The notes beneath the pieces were generated by a model. It saw only the letters and a list, made by a program, of their open reading frames with translations. It was not told the origin of the DNA and did not search any database. From contig NC_081415.1 of assembly GCF_030272615.1 (NCBI RefSeq), positions 423,232,257-423,296,256 of the forward strand: a stretch of DNA of 64,000 nucleotides, given 5' to 3'. This document shows, piece by piece, positions 1-9,967 of this stretch. Origin of the DNA: Cryptomeria japonica (lineage: Eukaryota > Streptophyta > Pinopsida > Cupressales > Cupressaceae). The translations under genes were made by a program, and so were the position numbers. The first letter of the stretch is position 1; every line of letters starts with the position of its first letter.

Positions 1-667
1 CCTTTGGAGGAGGTATAGAGGAGTTTCTGAAGCATCATTTGTGTGAAGTAGGAGCCTCCACCAATCCAGACAAAGTGGCTAAAACACAAAATAGTTACTG
101 TGACCCAGGCAGACCACAAAACCCTCACAAAACCCTTAAAAACCTCAAAATTTGCCCATGGCACTTTACGACCACTTGGAGGCCCAAAACCTAGAAAATC
201 CTTGAGCCCTTTCCAATTGAATGGTATTCTATTTTGGGAGTTTGGGTTGTGTATGCATCGTTTGTGAGAGAAAGCCCTAAAGGACCGTGTACGAGGCCTA
301 ATTGGTCCTAATCCTTGTAGCCCTGTTTTGTAAGAAAAAACACAAACCAGTGAAATCGATAGAAAGGTTGAAGGTAGAAACTTCTTGGGGGCACATGGAG
401 GGATGTAAAACATGGTTTAAGACCTTGGAAGGTGTGGAACAAGCCTTAGCCCTTATTAGCCACAGTAAGGGATTTTGAGTCTCATGAGTAGATGAGACCT
501 TAGGAGCAGCATAGCAACTCATTGGTGGGTGGATTGGGCAAGGTCAGGGGATTTATCAAGCAAGGGAAGTCATAGAGACCCTATGGTGTGGAGAGAACAC
601 TAGGAGATCCCAGGGAAGGATCCAGGAGCATAGACTAGTCTAGTCTATCCCAAGCACCAACCCATCA
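1..667. other. Unassigned DNA, probably the end of an LTR inserted in Copia-1
   Basis: No coding region is recognised here. The stretch ends in ...cccatca at 661-667, immediately where the Copia-1 RNase H reading frame breaks off. A terminal CA at an abrupt break inside another element is what an LTR end looks like; the next five bases (acaac, 668-672) would be one copy of the target duplication. The other end lies outside the window, so this cannot be confirmed. A simple rearrangement breakpoint is the alternative. Confidence 0.35.
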
Positions 668-1000
668 ACAACTTTGTTTCTTGATCAACCATGAAATTAG
701 TCTGCTGCCAAGAAAAAATGCTCCACCGGTGGTGCTTTTTCTGTCATCCACATCTCTTACCCAATTAGCATCTATGTATGCACATAAGTCAAAATTTTCA
801 TCTCTAGGATACCATAAACCAAGATTTGTAGTGCCTTGTAGGTACTAGAAAATCCTTTTCATTGCTGATTCATGATTTTATTTAGGATTACTCTGAAATC
901 TTGAAACAATACATACTGCATTCATAATATCAGGTCTTGTTTATGTCAAATACAATAAACCTTGTATCATAGACTTGTATCTAGCTGGATTAACAAGTGT
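668..1000 (-). pseudogene. Copia-1 RNase H fragment
   Basis: On the minus strand around 780-672 a degraded copia RNase H is readable, with the motif DANWVRDVDDRKSTTGG followed by AFFLGSRLISW, homologous to DADWMGDVDDWKRTSGG in Copia-3. The family removes the RNA strand of the RNA-DNA hybrid during reverse transcription. The frame ends at KKQSC, where Copia-3 continues ISLSTAEAEY; the break is at base 668. Between 800 and 1000 the linker between RT and RNase H is degenerate. Confidence 0.8.
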
Positions 1001-2158
1001 ATATTCATCCTTCAAAGATAATTTATCAGTTGTAGTCATAGGTGTGCTTACTGGTTTACAATTTTCAATGCCAAATTTCTTTAGTAATTATTTTAAGTAC
1101 TTAGATTGACATAGGAATATACCTTTATCAGTCTGTGAAATCTGCAATCCTAAAAATAATTTTATCTCTCCAATCATAGACATTTCAAATTCTTGCTGCA
1201 TTTTGTTAAAAAAGTCTTTACACAATCCATCTTCTCCTCCAAAGATTATATCATCAACAAAAACTTCAATAACAAAGATGTCATCATTAGTCACTTTGTA
1301 GTATAGATTGTTGTCAGCATTACCTTTAGTGTAACCAAGCTTCAAAATATATTTGTCCAATCTAGCATACCAAGCTCTAGGAGCTTGTTTCAATCCATAT
1401 AAAGCTTTCCTTAACCTGCAAACCATGTCTTTGTTATCTATCAAAGAAAATCCATCAGGTTGCTCAATGTAAACTTCTTCTTCAAGATCTCCATTCAAAA
1501 ATGCACATTTAACATCCATTTGATATACTTTATAGTTCTTGTGTGCTGCAAAAGCCAATAAAAGTCCGACTACCTCAATTCTAGCTATCGGTGCAAAGGT
1601 TTCATTGTAATAAATTCCTTCTTTATGTGAATATCCCTTACAAGCTAATTTTGCTTTGTTTCTGATTACTATACCATCTTAATTAAGTTTATTTCTAAAA
1701 ACCCATTTAGTTCCAATTATATTTTTGTCTTTAGGCCGTGGAACTAATGACCAAGTGTTATTCCTTTCAATTTGTTCCAATTCATCTTCCATAGCTTTAA
1801 TCCAATATTTATCTTCACATGCCTCATTAATTGATGTAGGTTCAATTTGAGAAATAAGACATACCTCTTCATTTGTCAATCTTCCTCTAGTCATAATTCC
1901 TTGAAATTTGTTTCCAATTATCTGATCTTCAGAATGATTCAATCTTACATACCGGGGTGTTTTTACTTTCTTTTGTTCTTCAGTGACCGTTGAATCTCCA
2001 GATGATGTCAGTATAACTGGATCACCATTCTCTACCAGTGTATTCACAATAGGTTTATTTTTTATTATCTCTATTTCTTGTTCAGAGTTAGTGTTTCTTG
2101 AATTTCCTCTAAACTGTTCATCAATCTTCACATTTGCACTCTCAACAATTTTCTGCAA
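1001..2158 (-). pseudogene. Copia-1 reverse transcriptase with upstream linker
   Basis: RT of a Ty1/copia element (RVT_2 type). The linker and RT N-terminus lie at 2158-1679 (KTPRYVRLNHSED, KAMEDELEQIERNNTWSLVP, IIGTKWVFRNKLN). The core lies at 1558-1088, with YQMDVKCAFLNGDLEEEVYI, the LYGLKQAPRAW motif and the catalytic box FVDDIIFGG. The GTKWVFRNK segment is separated from the core by at least one stop (near 1679). About 60 percent of a full RT is readable. It is closely similar to Copia-3 RT, so the two are the same or sister families, plausibly Tork-like; the lineage is inferred. Confidence 0.88.
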
Positions 2159-3272
2159 TCTCTTGTTAAAACATCTATATGCCTTTCTCTTAGATGAATA
2201 ACCAAGAAATATTCCTTCATCACTTCTAGGATCAAATTTGCCAATATACTCATCTCTTCTAATATAGCATTTACTTCCAAATATTCTGAAATATTTAAGA
2301 GTAGGAGTATTACCAAACTATAGTTCATTTGGGGTCTTATAGGTTTCACCTCTAATGTGAACTCTGTTGAATGTATAAACAAATGTATTGACCACTTCTC
2401 TCAAGTATATATGAGGTAGATTTGCTTCTGATATCACACTTCTGGCTGCATCCAAGATAGTTTTGTTTTTCCTTTCCACAACTCAATTCCTGCTGGGGTG
2501 TCTGGGGTGCTAATAACTGTCTTCTGATCCCATTCACTTCACAGAATGTATTAAATTCCTTAGATGTGAATTCACCTCCTTGATCTAATCTCAAACATTT
2601 TATTTTCTTGCCGGTTTCATTTTCTACCATTGCCTTGAATAGTTTGAATTTCCCAAATGCTTCAGATTTCTCTTTGAGAAAAGTAACCCAACATATTCTA
2701 GAATAGTCATCAATGATTAGCATAAAATATCTATCACCTTGTATACTTCTAGTTCTTGCTGGAACACATAAATTAGTATGAATTAAGTCAAGAACATTGT
2801 TAGACTTCTTCAGAATACTCTTGAAAGTTGCTCTAACTTGCTTCCCAAATTGACATTCCTTACATACCGGATTGTGAGGTTTAACAATCTTAGGTAAATC
2901 TCTAACTGCCTTAGTAGTATTGATTTTCACAATGCAATCAAAATCTACATGACAAAGTCTCTTATGCCATAACCAACTTTCATCAATATGTGCAATAAAA
3001 CATGCTTTCTCATTGTTGTTCAAATGAAAGATATTACCTCTAGTCTGATTACCGATTGCAATTTCCAAACCAGTTCTGTTTAAGATTTTGCATTTATCAT
3101 TCTTGAATTGTAACTGAAATCCTTTCAGAACTAATTGACCATCACTCAAAAGATTATGCTTCAAACCTTCAACATAGTAAACATTATTAGTATTGTGCTT
3201 ACCATCAAAAGATATAGTGCCTTTTCCTTTGATCAAAAAAGCTTTATCATCTCCAAATCGTACTAGACCTCC
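2130..3272 (-). pseudogene. Copia-1 integrase
   Basis: Integrase that joins the cDNA copy to host DNA. Readable from the Gypsy-A insertion point on the minus strand: end of protease (YVEGLKHNLLS), gag-pre-integrase zinc region (LWHKRLCH ... CKECQFGKQ), then the catalytic core DDYSRICWVTFLKEKSEAF and RLDQGGEFTSKEFN. The first acidic position, normally D in the DLCGP-like motif, appears as N (HTNLCVP). The motif expected to hold the catalytic glutamate is scrambled by a frameshift near 2500. The C-terminal part continues in other frames to about 2130. Defective. Confidence 0.88.
3268..3272. repeat. TSD of Gypsy-A, left copy (cctcc)
   Basis: The five bases cctcc immediately precede the 5' LTR and recur right after the 3' LTR at 16592-16596. 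Removing the element and one copy restores the Copia-1 protease reading frame. Confidence 0.9.
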
Positions 3273-4506
3273 TATTGGGACTAATTAAATTTGAGTCAAG
3301 TTTAGAGGCCCATTTCAAAATTTTGCTCTACATGTCAGAAAAGTACCTAAATGAGTCAATTTGAATGACCTAGTTTGCGAGAGGGCAAAATGGAGCCTGT
3401 TGATTTTTAGAGGGTAAGGCTCGGGATTCATGTCCTACACCTTTCATTTGGCCTATTCAATGATGTGCAACTTTCAGAATTCAATTTGGATAAGTTTATG
3501 AGGTACCCATTTTGAGGGGTGATCTGAAAGTGCATTTTAGGCACAAATGCAGATTTTATTGAGTAGCCTACTTTGGGTGCTTATATCTTTTTCTCTGTTG
3601 ATCGTCATGAATAATTTCAAAATGGATTAAATTCTATGCATAAATGTGAGTCAGCTTATAAAATTTCAAGTCCTAACTAATCCATTTGCAGTTTGTGTGT
3701 TATGGCAAGTCCCTGTTTAGACAACTAGTCGGAGCCCTATTTTGCACAAGTGTAAAAGTTGCCTCAGTAAGCGTCATGCCATAATGTTTGTTCTAGGATA
3801 ATGTCAGTATAAATGATGAGCTATGTTTAAAATTTAAAGCCTTTATCAATGCGTTTGATCGGTTTTCAAAAGGATTCATTTAGCTATCATTTTCAGTTAT
3901 CCGCACTTCCATCATTATATAAGTTAATGTAGCCATTTTTGTGAGCACGCTGTTTGCATCTTGTTAGTCTGGAGATTGAACTGAGAATTCTAAGTTTTAA
4001 TATGTACTTAAAGGTACCCGTGTTTCAAATTTGAGGGCCTACGGAGGTCATTTGGTATTTTTGAGAAAGACATCATGTGTTGCTAGGACATTGACTTCAT
4101 CAGGTCCGCAGTGTCGACAAAGCCAGTTGGGCATTTTCGCCAGTTAATATCTCTTTTCTCGGGACTCATTTTGAGAAACCGTTTGGTAGATTTCATGCTT
4201 GTATATCAAAGTATACGCCTGTCGGATGGCGAGCTCCAAAAAGGTGTTTTGACAGGTTTGAAAATTATGTCTTCATGATTAAATGCGAAAATGTGGCGTA
4301 ATTGCCTGAAGGTTGTAAAATGTGGATTAATGATCCGAAAATGATGCCGATCATTTCCAGAGATATGTTTGAGGTCTGTGAAGTATTGCAGAGGTCAGTT
4401 GCATGAAAATGAAATTTTTTTTAGTCGGACCCACTTGGGGGCCCGACCTGGCTTATGCTCATGGATTAATTTTATTGGCGACTTGGCTCACTAAATTTTT
4501 TTTCAG

Positions 4507-5082
4507 ATTATCTAAATGCGGATTTTGATTATGAGACATGTTATAAGAGTGATGATGGTAAATACAAACTCAATGGTAGTGGTAATGGAGAAAAATCAAT
4601 TTATAAGGGCTCTCCATGAACTCGAAGTCTTTCAGAGAAAAGGGAAGAAAGTTGTGAAAATGAATTGCTTGAGTATTATGGTCTAAAGGAACAGGAAGCA
4701 AGCATTGGTGAATTAGAGAGGCATCTCAAACTTAATGGAGTTGAGATTGAAATGCTTAGTTTAAAAATAAATACTTTGGAAGCTCAAAAGAAGAAAATTG
4801 AAGAGGAATTAGTGGAAGTTTTTTTAGTTAACAGAGAGCTTGAATGTGCCAGATCAATCATTGAGGAGCTTCAAAGACAGATACAAATGGATTTTTAAAG
4901 AGTCAAATGAACAACTTCATATGCTTCAACAAAGAATCATAGTTCTAGAAGTTAAGGAGAAAGATGCTTTTGAAAAGAATTTTCAATTGGAGAAGAAATT
5001 GCAAACATTGAAAGAACTTTCAATAAAAATAAGGCAAATGCAAGTGCTGCGTTGTATGCATAAGAGGCATAAAAAACCTTAG
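4507..5082 (+). pseudogene. Captured CHUP1-like coiled-coil fragment in Gypsy-A 5' LTR
   Basis: CHUP1-family proteins tether chloroplasts to actin through a long coiled coil. The fragment reads LLEYYGLKEQEASIGELERH and continues with heptad-rich sequence (EIEMLSLKINTLEAQKKKIE, then ELECARSIIEELQRQIQMD). After a +1 shift at about 4895 it resumes as ESNEQLHMLQQRIIVLEVKE. The LEYYGLKEQE signature and the order of blocks match the CHUP1 / AR791 family; which paralogue is uncertain. A T-run ending in cag at 4498-4506 looks like an intron acceptor just before the readable sequence. There is a stop upstream (near 4618) and the same frameshift in the 3' LTR copy, so it was already broken before this insertion. 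It is not expected to make a working protein. Confidence 0.75.
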
Positions 5083-5579
5083 CAATGCTATTAGCTGGTA
5101 TTAAGCCAAACCCCCCTCCTTCAGTGTGGCATCCTACCTGTTATGTGTGCGTGGTGAAGAAGGCTGGAATGGTGCTGGTGGCAAGTTCTGAAAGTCATTC
5201 AAAATCAAAGAAAATGCTATTTTCCCTCCTGCGCAGTGGCATATAAAAGGCAGCAGAAATTTCAAATAAATTGCAATGCAATTTTCAGGTGTTAAAATTG
5301 CAAATTCCCCCCCTCTGTCGTGGAAGTAAAAATGAAAAGTTTTTAAAAAATCTTTAAAGCAAATGCACTTGACATATGTAAAATTTTTCACAACCTTTGC
5401 CAGTTATCCTTGCTGTGCATGGAAATAGGGAAGGTTTTTGAAAATTTTAAAATTTTAAAAATTGAAATACCAATATCATCTCCTACGCAGTAGTAATAAA
5501 GTGGGGCACATTTAAAAGTTTTAAGCAAATGTTGTTTGCAGGTGTAATTGTTTCCTCTGTGTGGTGCGAAAAGATCTTG

Positions 5580-5887
5580 TGAGCTAAATTTCAATATTGA
5601 TTATTAAACATTATGGCTATGGAGTCTACTTTGGAAAGATATTATTATGGTGGGGAGTATTTGTAGCTTCATTGGCTGTACTTGGAAGCTGGAAGTGGAT
5701 AGCAATTATTGGAGCAGCCTTCATCTCACTTCTGCTACTCATTCTAAGGGCCATACCATGGCTTGAGTATTCAGCAGATAAGAAATTTGGTGGCTTTGCT
5801 GAGTACCAAGATTACAAAAGGATAACCAATCCATTACTTCTTCTTCCGCCAGTAGTTCATGCAAGATTGCCATCACTGTTCAAATAA
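5580..5887 (+). pseudogene. Captured DUF1295 / steroid 5-alpha-reductase-like C-terminus
   Basis: About 96 codons matching the C-terminal membrane part of the DUF1295 family (related to 3-oxo-5-alpha-steroid dehydrogenases and isoprenylcysteine methyltransferases). Diagnostic stretches are YFGKILLWWGVFVA, then two hydrophobic segments, then IPWLEYSADKKFGGFAEYQD and YKRITNPLLLLPPVV. It ends at a proper stop after PSLFK, as the family does. No start codon or N-terminal region is present, so only the last exon or exons were captured. The 3' LTR copy has an in-frame TAG after PWL and has lost the terminal stop. Fragment in sense orientation with the element. Confidence 0.75.
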
Positions 5888-6763
5888 GTTTTTCTTTTTG
5901 AGTTTCCCATATACAGCTGAAAGCTGTCTGCTAATACGACATCTAAAAAAAAGGGGGGCTCTCTATGCTCTGTGCTTGTGGCTTGGTATGGATAAGGGCG
6001 TAAAAGGTTTTTAAGCAGATGCAATGAAAGGTAAAAGCAACTCCAAGCGATGCAAGATCCAAAAATCGCCATTAAAGCTGTGCAGAAAGCTTCAAAATGA
6101 AGTTCCAGGCAAAACTATTTGTCCCACATTGGATGGGCGATGAGGATTTTTGATATTTAAATGCACAAACACACTCATCTAATATGTCAAAGCCCTTAAG
6201 GCTTTTGACAGACGGTGCTTATGGGTGCCCAAGGTGAGGCCATGCGTGGGTGCAAATCCCGAGGTGATGGAGCAGGTGACTCAGTGGCGACCAGGTGGAC
6301 CCCACGCAGACACTCTTCCCGAGGCAAATAGGCGGTATTTTGCAGAGAAAGGCCGACTTAACCAGTGAGCAGGTTGCAGAGGATCCGACAAAGCGCGTGA
6401 TTTTGCAGGCCGAAGATGCGCGTGAGTTACACCCTGCGAAATGGCAAAAAGAGGTAAAGATCGTGCATGTTTCGGGAGATCAGACGATCCGCGCTATTTC
6501 ACGAAGGAAAGTTGCTCGCTGGTTAAGGTCTACGAAATGGCGAAATGCAAAATGGCAAAAATGTAGCATGGTAAAGGTCGAGCAAGTTTGGAGTAGATCG
6601 ACGGCCTACGCGGTTTCGTGGAGTGGAGATGCACGCTAGATAAAGGCCGTGAAATGGCAAAAGCCAGGTGGTAGGTCCAGTCAGCGGTCCAGCAGGCAAG
6701 CCTTGGTGAGGTGGCAATGGCATGGCGTAGAGGTGGCACCTAGGTGGATGACAAGCAAGCAGA

Positions 6764-6898
6764 CACGTGGCAGAGTGACGAGGTGTCATCCAAGGTGGCA
6801 CCTAGTAGACCCCATCGACCAATCAAATCCCGCCACGTGGCAAGGTGTCAGGACCAAATGGGAGCAAAAATTAATATTAAAATCAGTAAATTATATAG
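6764..6898 (+). promoter_or_regulatory. Putative Gypsy-A LTR promoter: two G-boxes, CCAAT box, TATA-like box
   Basis: cacgtggc at 6764-6771 and the perfect palindrome gccacgtggc at 6832-6841 are G-box/ABRE-core (ACGTGGC) motifs bound by plant bZIP and bHLH factors. ccaat lies at 6819-6823 and a TATA-like ttatatag at 6891-6898. All are conserved in the other LTR (15283-15290, 15351-15360). The region is locally more GC-rich than its surroundings. Transcription start would be near 6925 if the TATA-like box is used; that is inferred. Confidence 0.45.
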
Positions 6899-6982
6899 TT
6901 TCAACTATATTGAATAATTCAAAAATTTAAATGATGTTCACACATGAGGAATTAATTCGCTCAGGCTCAATTTTTGGTCAAA

Positions 6983-7309
6983 ATGGCAAGCATTATATGT
7001 TTCCAGAAAGCTCTCGGAATGAGGAATCTAGTCAGGCAGTTAATTTTGACAAATGGGGGATATTTTAGGAGCAGTTTCCACAGGAGTGAAATTCAGTTAG
7101 AGAGGAGATATTTGGCAATTTCAGTTGCAGTTTTGATTTTCTTCCCTCTCCTTCTTATTCCCAATTCTTCTCATTTTGGAAGGGTTCCAGCTTTGGAGAG
7201 ATTTTCTCCAAGGGAGAAATCTGAAATTGCAGGTTCCAGTGATGGCATCTTTTTATCAATGCAAATGACAGTGTGTTATTCTATTTTTTCAATGTTGTCT
7301 TTACTGTAG
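6983..7309 (+). CDS. Small membrane-anchor ORF downstream of the Gypsy-A LTR promoter
   Basis: 108 codons from ATG 6983, the first ATG downstream of the TATA-like box except for one near 6932. The N-terminus is basic (MASIICFQKALGMRNLVRQL), followed by one strong hydrophobic segment, roughly residues 47-62 (LAISVAVLIFFPLLLIP), then a polar stretch. It looks like the cytosolic tail and signal anchor of a type II membrane protein, such as the first exon of a glycosyltransferase-like gene, ending near 7309 at gtaggt, which could be a former intron donor. No family was recognised. The other LTR copy has an in-frame TAG. It may be a third captured host fragment or simply an LTR ORF. Confidence 0.35.
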   Translation: MASIICFQKALGMRNLVRQLILTNGGYFRSSFHRSEIQLERRYLAISVAVLIFFPLLLIPNSSHFGRVPALERFSPREKSEIAGSSDGIFLSMQMTVCYSIFSMLSLL

Positions 7310-8072
7310 GTTTAGTTTCAGTTTGTAGGTTCACAGATATGCAAGGCATGTGTGAGTTTCCATGAAATTGTCTCCAAAATGTACTCAGATTCATATAATT
7401 TTATATTATCAAGGATGATTTGAGTTGTCTCTTTTAGATTCATCTAAGAGTGTAATGTTTGTCTTTTAAGTATTCTTCAAGGTAGGATTTAAATCCTAAA
7501 ACCTAGCATTAATGATTTTGAATGCATATTGGATATATATACATATAAGTATGGTTTTGTGACAGAGCAGAGGATTGTATTAATGTAAGGCATTGATACA
7601 TGAAAATTTAATGTTGAAAAGAACTTGCATCTGAGATTTCTCTTCCAGTTTTATGCATGACTCTGTGGCCTGGATAAGGCACTGGTCTCTTGTAATATTG
7701 AAAGGTTGTCAGAACACCATTTAAAAATCCAAAATCAGAATATCTTTTTATATTTTATGTTATGTGGAAGTGTCCCTCCATCTCATGATTCAAAAATGTT
7801 GAATTGCAAGTGTGGATCTAGCCCATCTGTAGTTACCTCTTAGTTTTTGAACCTTTTGAGATCCATCTGCTTTTGATTGATGCAGTCTTGTGTGTAATAG
7901 ATCCGATTAAATGCATCAAACATATACCCGCCTAGGTTTTGCAGAGCCTGAAGAGTAGAAGGATTCATATCCTTGTCATGTTGTCCCAGCCTTGAGGTTC
8001 TTTACAAATTGAATTGGCTACTTCATAGATCAATTGCAGGTGTTCTTGGGTTATCACTTTTGGTGAACAAGA

Positions 8073-8860
8073 AAAATGGCAACTCTGCTGGGGAATTAAT
8101 GGATTTGAATGTTTGATTGATAAGGTCAAAAGTTGAATGTCTCCTTCGTTCTATCAATTTCATATCCAGCCAGTCTATCCATTGTGTATGCATAGAGTGT
8201 GAAAGTGAATTTATGAGTTAGAAAGTGTTCCTTGTTCTAGATCTGCAATTAGCCATGAGTTTCATTCTATATTTTATGAAAGGTAATAGTAAATTGTATT
8301 TGTTCAAAGTTGTAAGAAGCTCTTGCAGCTGTATACGAACTTTTCCCCAATTCCTTATTGGGTGGTGACTCTATGGTTCATACTAGTATTAAACAACCTG
8401 GAAGAGTGTTGATTGCAGCAAGATTGAGAGAGAATCAGAGAATGAAATAAGTGTTGAGTGGCATTCTACTATTCAAAATATCCTCTATGCAAGAGGTGGC
8501 GGCTCTGTTGTAAAAGACAGTGCTAAAGTGTGAAGTAAATCTCCAGATCTACAAGTCTTACAACTGCAAATCTCCAGGTATTTTCAGAGGTTTCAAATGC
8601 AAAGATGTTTGTTCTGAAATTCTGAATGTGTAATGTAGTATTCCCATTAAGTGAATAACACTAATAAAGAGGGAAAATAGAGGAATCACAAATTAATTTG
8701 CATATCCATTCTGCTGAAATGTCTAGCATATATATTTTGTTGTAGTATGCAAATTTGGAAAAGCTCTGTGTCAAGCAATGTTATGAACAGTTTCAGTCTG
8801 AGGATACTTGCTTGAAGTTTTTATCCAAAGTTATATAATCATTTGTGGGAGTAAGAAAAA
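8073..8860 (+). other. Gypsy-A leader with tRNA-Arg-type primer binding site
   Basis: The primer site is tggcaactctgctgggga at 8077-8094, four bases after the LTR. It resembles the complement of the 3' end of plant tRNA-Arg (tggcgactccgatgggga) with three mismatches; Ogre/Tat-type elements use this kind of primer. From 8095 to 8860 the leader has no ORF of note and no other recognised signal. Confidence 0.7.
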
Positions 8861-9967
8861 ATGAATAGTGAAGTTTTTCAACCTTGTGTATTTCCACATA
8901 GAGCCATGCCTGGTGAAGTGTCACAATCATATAATAGGAGAAGTTTCATCATGAACCATTATGCTGCTCTAAATTTTAGAGATATTCCGGGTTACCCAAA
9001 TCCCATACCCACAGAAATTAGAAAGTATTTGCCCATATTCAACGGGAAGAAATCAGAATCAGCATGTCAACATTTGAAAAGATTTTCAGATTTGATAGGA
9101 GAGTTTGAAATTTGTCAAGAAGATGTATGCATGAAATTGTTTGTTCAATCATTGAAAGAGGATGCAAGAGATTGGTTTTCTTTCTTGCTAGTGAATTCTA
9201 TTACCTCATGGGAAGAATTGGTTTTAGATTTCATGGATCAATTCGATGAGAAGGTGAGTGATTCTGACTTGCTGAAAGAATTCACTTATATACAAATTAG
9301 GGAAGATGAATTAGTACCCACTTTTAATATCAGATTTTCACAAGCTTTGTCTAAAGTTTCCAGAAAGTATAAACTTGATGATAAAGTATGTCTGGATGTT
9401 TACATGAGTGCATTTGATGAGAAGATGGGTTTCCTATTGAGAAACAAAGAACCCAAAACTTTGCATGAAGCTTTTAACACAGCTAGGGACATGGAAAATA
9501 ATTTGAAATTTGGGATAGCCAAGAGATTAGTGTCTGCTGTTGTTTCTTGTCAAAGCACCTTCCATGGTGAAATACCATGTGAAGATGAGCAAATCATTCC
9601 GTGTCTAGGTGCATCAAGCTTTGCAGTTCCGAAAAGTTTTATTGATGCATGTGTTTCAGATTTAAATGAGAGTCAAGAACCTTTGCTGTTAATGTTGATT
9701 GTCTCTCATAGTAATGATGGAATGATTAGTGGGAAGTGTTGTGAAAATGTTGATACTAAGATTGATATATACAAGGGATATGTACCATTTGATTTGTATG
9801 TCGGTTATGCTGATTATGTGGCTGCCAACTACCAAGTGAATCATGCATCTCTCCAGGATAATATTAATGAAAATAATGATGGTGATGACCATCAATCTTT
9901 ACATGCTGCTAATGTATTTGATGTTGAAATACCAAATACAGAGGGATTACCAAGTGTTGCTGTTTGA
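8861..9967 (+). CDS. Gypsy-A Gag (Retrotrans_gag domain)
   Basis: 368 codons from ATG 8861 to TGA 9965. Residues about 48-190 form a retrotransposon gag/capsid domain: YLPIFNGKKSES, LFVQSLKEDARDWF, SITSWEELVLDFMDQF, and a C-terminal FNTARDMENNLKFG. Gag packages the element RNA into particles. No CCHC zinc knuckle is seen, unlike many gags. The same frame continues beyond the TGA through 10576, so the stop is probably a recent mutation in a longer ORF. No protease or pol follows, which defines the element as non-autonomous. Confidence 0.85.
   Translation: MNSEVFQPCVFPHRAMPGEVSQSYNRRSFIMNHYAALNFRDIPGYPNPIPTEIRKYLPIFNGKKSESACQHLKRFSDLIGEFEICQEDVCMKLFVQSLKEDARDWFSFLLVNSITSWEELVLDFMDQFDEKVSDSDLLKEFTYIQIREDELVPTFNIRFSQALSKVSRKYKLDDKVCLDVYMSAFDEKMGFLLRNKEPKTLHEAFNTARDMENNLKFGIAKRLVSAVVSCQSTFHGEIPCEDEQIIPCLGASSFAVPKSFIDACVSDLNESQEPLLLMLIVSHSNDGMISGKCCENVDTKIDIYKGYVPFDLYVGYADYVAANYQVNHASLQDNINENNDGDDHQSLHAANVFDVEIPNTEGLPSVAV

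Larger units (their letters stand above)
3273..8072 (+). repeat. Gypsy-A 5' LTR (4.8 kb)
   Basis: Direct repeat of 11765-16591, aligned throughout, with scattered mainly transition differences. The start is at tattggga (TG changed to TA), the end at gaacaaga. The U3-like part holds a CHUP1-like fragment (4507-5082) and a DUF1295-like fragment (about 5580-5887). A G-box/CCAAT/TATA-like cluster at 6764-6898 probably drives the transcript. A near-palindrome (gtcggaccc ... gggcccgac) lies near 4423-4447. From about 7320 to 8072 no coding signal is seen. Confidence 0.92.

Noticed and set aside
298-522. Minus-strand ORF of 74 codons near the left end
   Set aside because: No recognisable domain, low-complexity codon pattern, no support from a second copy; likely chance.
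5040-5130. Alternative frame reading ANASAALYA...LLAGIKPNPPP after the CHUP1-like fragment
   Set aside because: It looks protein-like but is short, contains stops and could not be tied to a family; kept only as part of the fragment region.
5134-5594. Two minus-strand ORFs between the captured fragments in the Gypsy-A LTR
   Set aside because: Present in both LTRs only because the LTRs are copies; no domain, and composition follows the AT-rich background.
6295-6930. ORFs on both strands in the GC-rich part of the Gypsy-A LTR (also at 14738-15449)
   Set aside because: R/W/P-rich translations typical of non-coding GC-rich DNA; overlapping ORFs on both strands and no conservation of frame between the two LTR copies.
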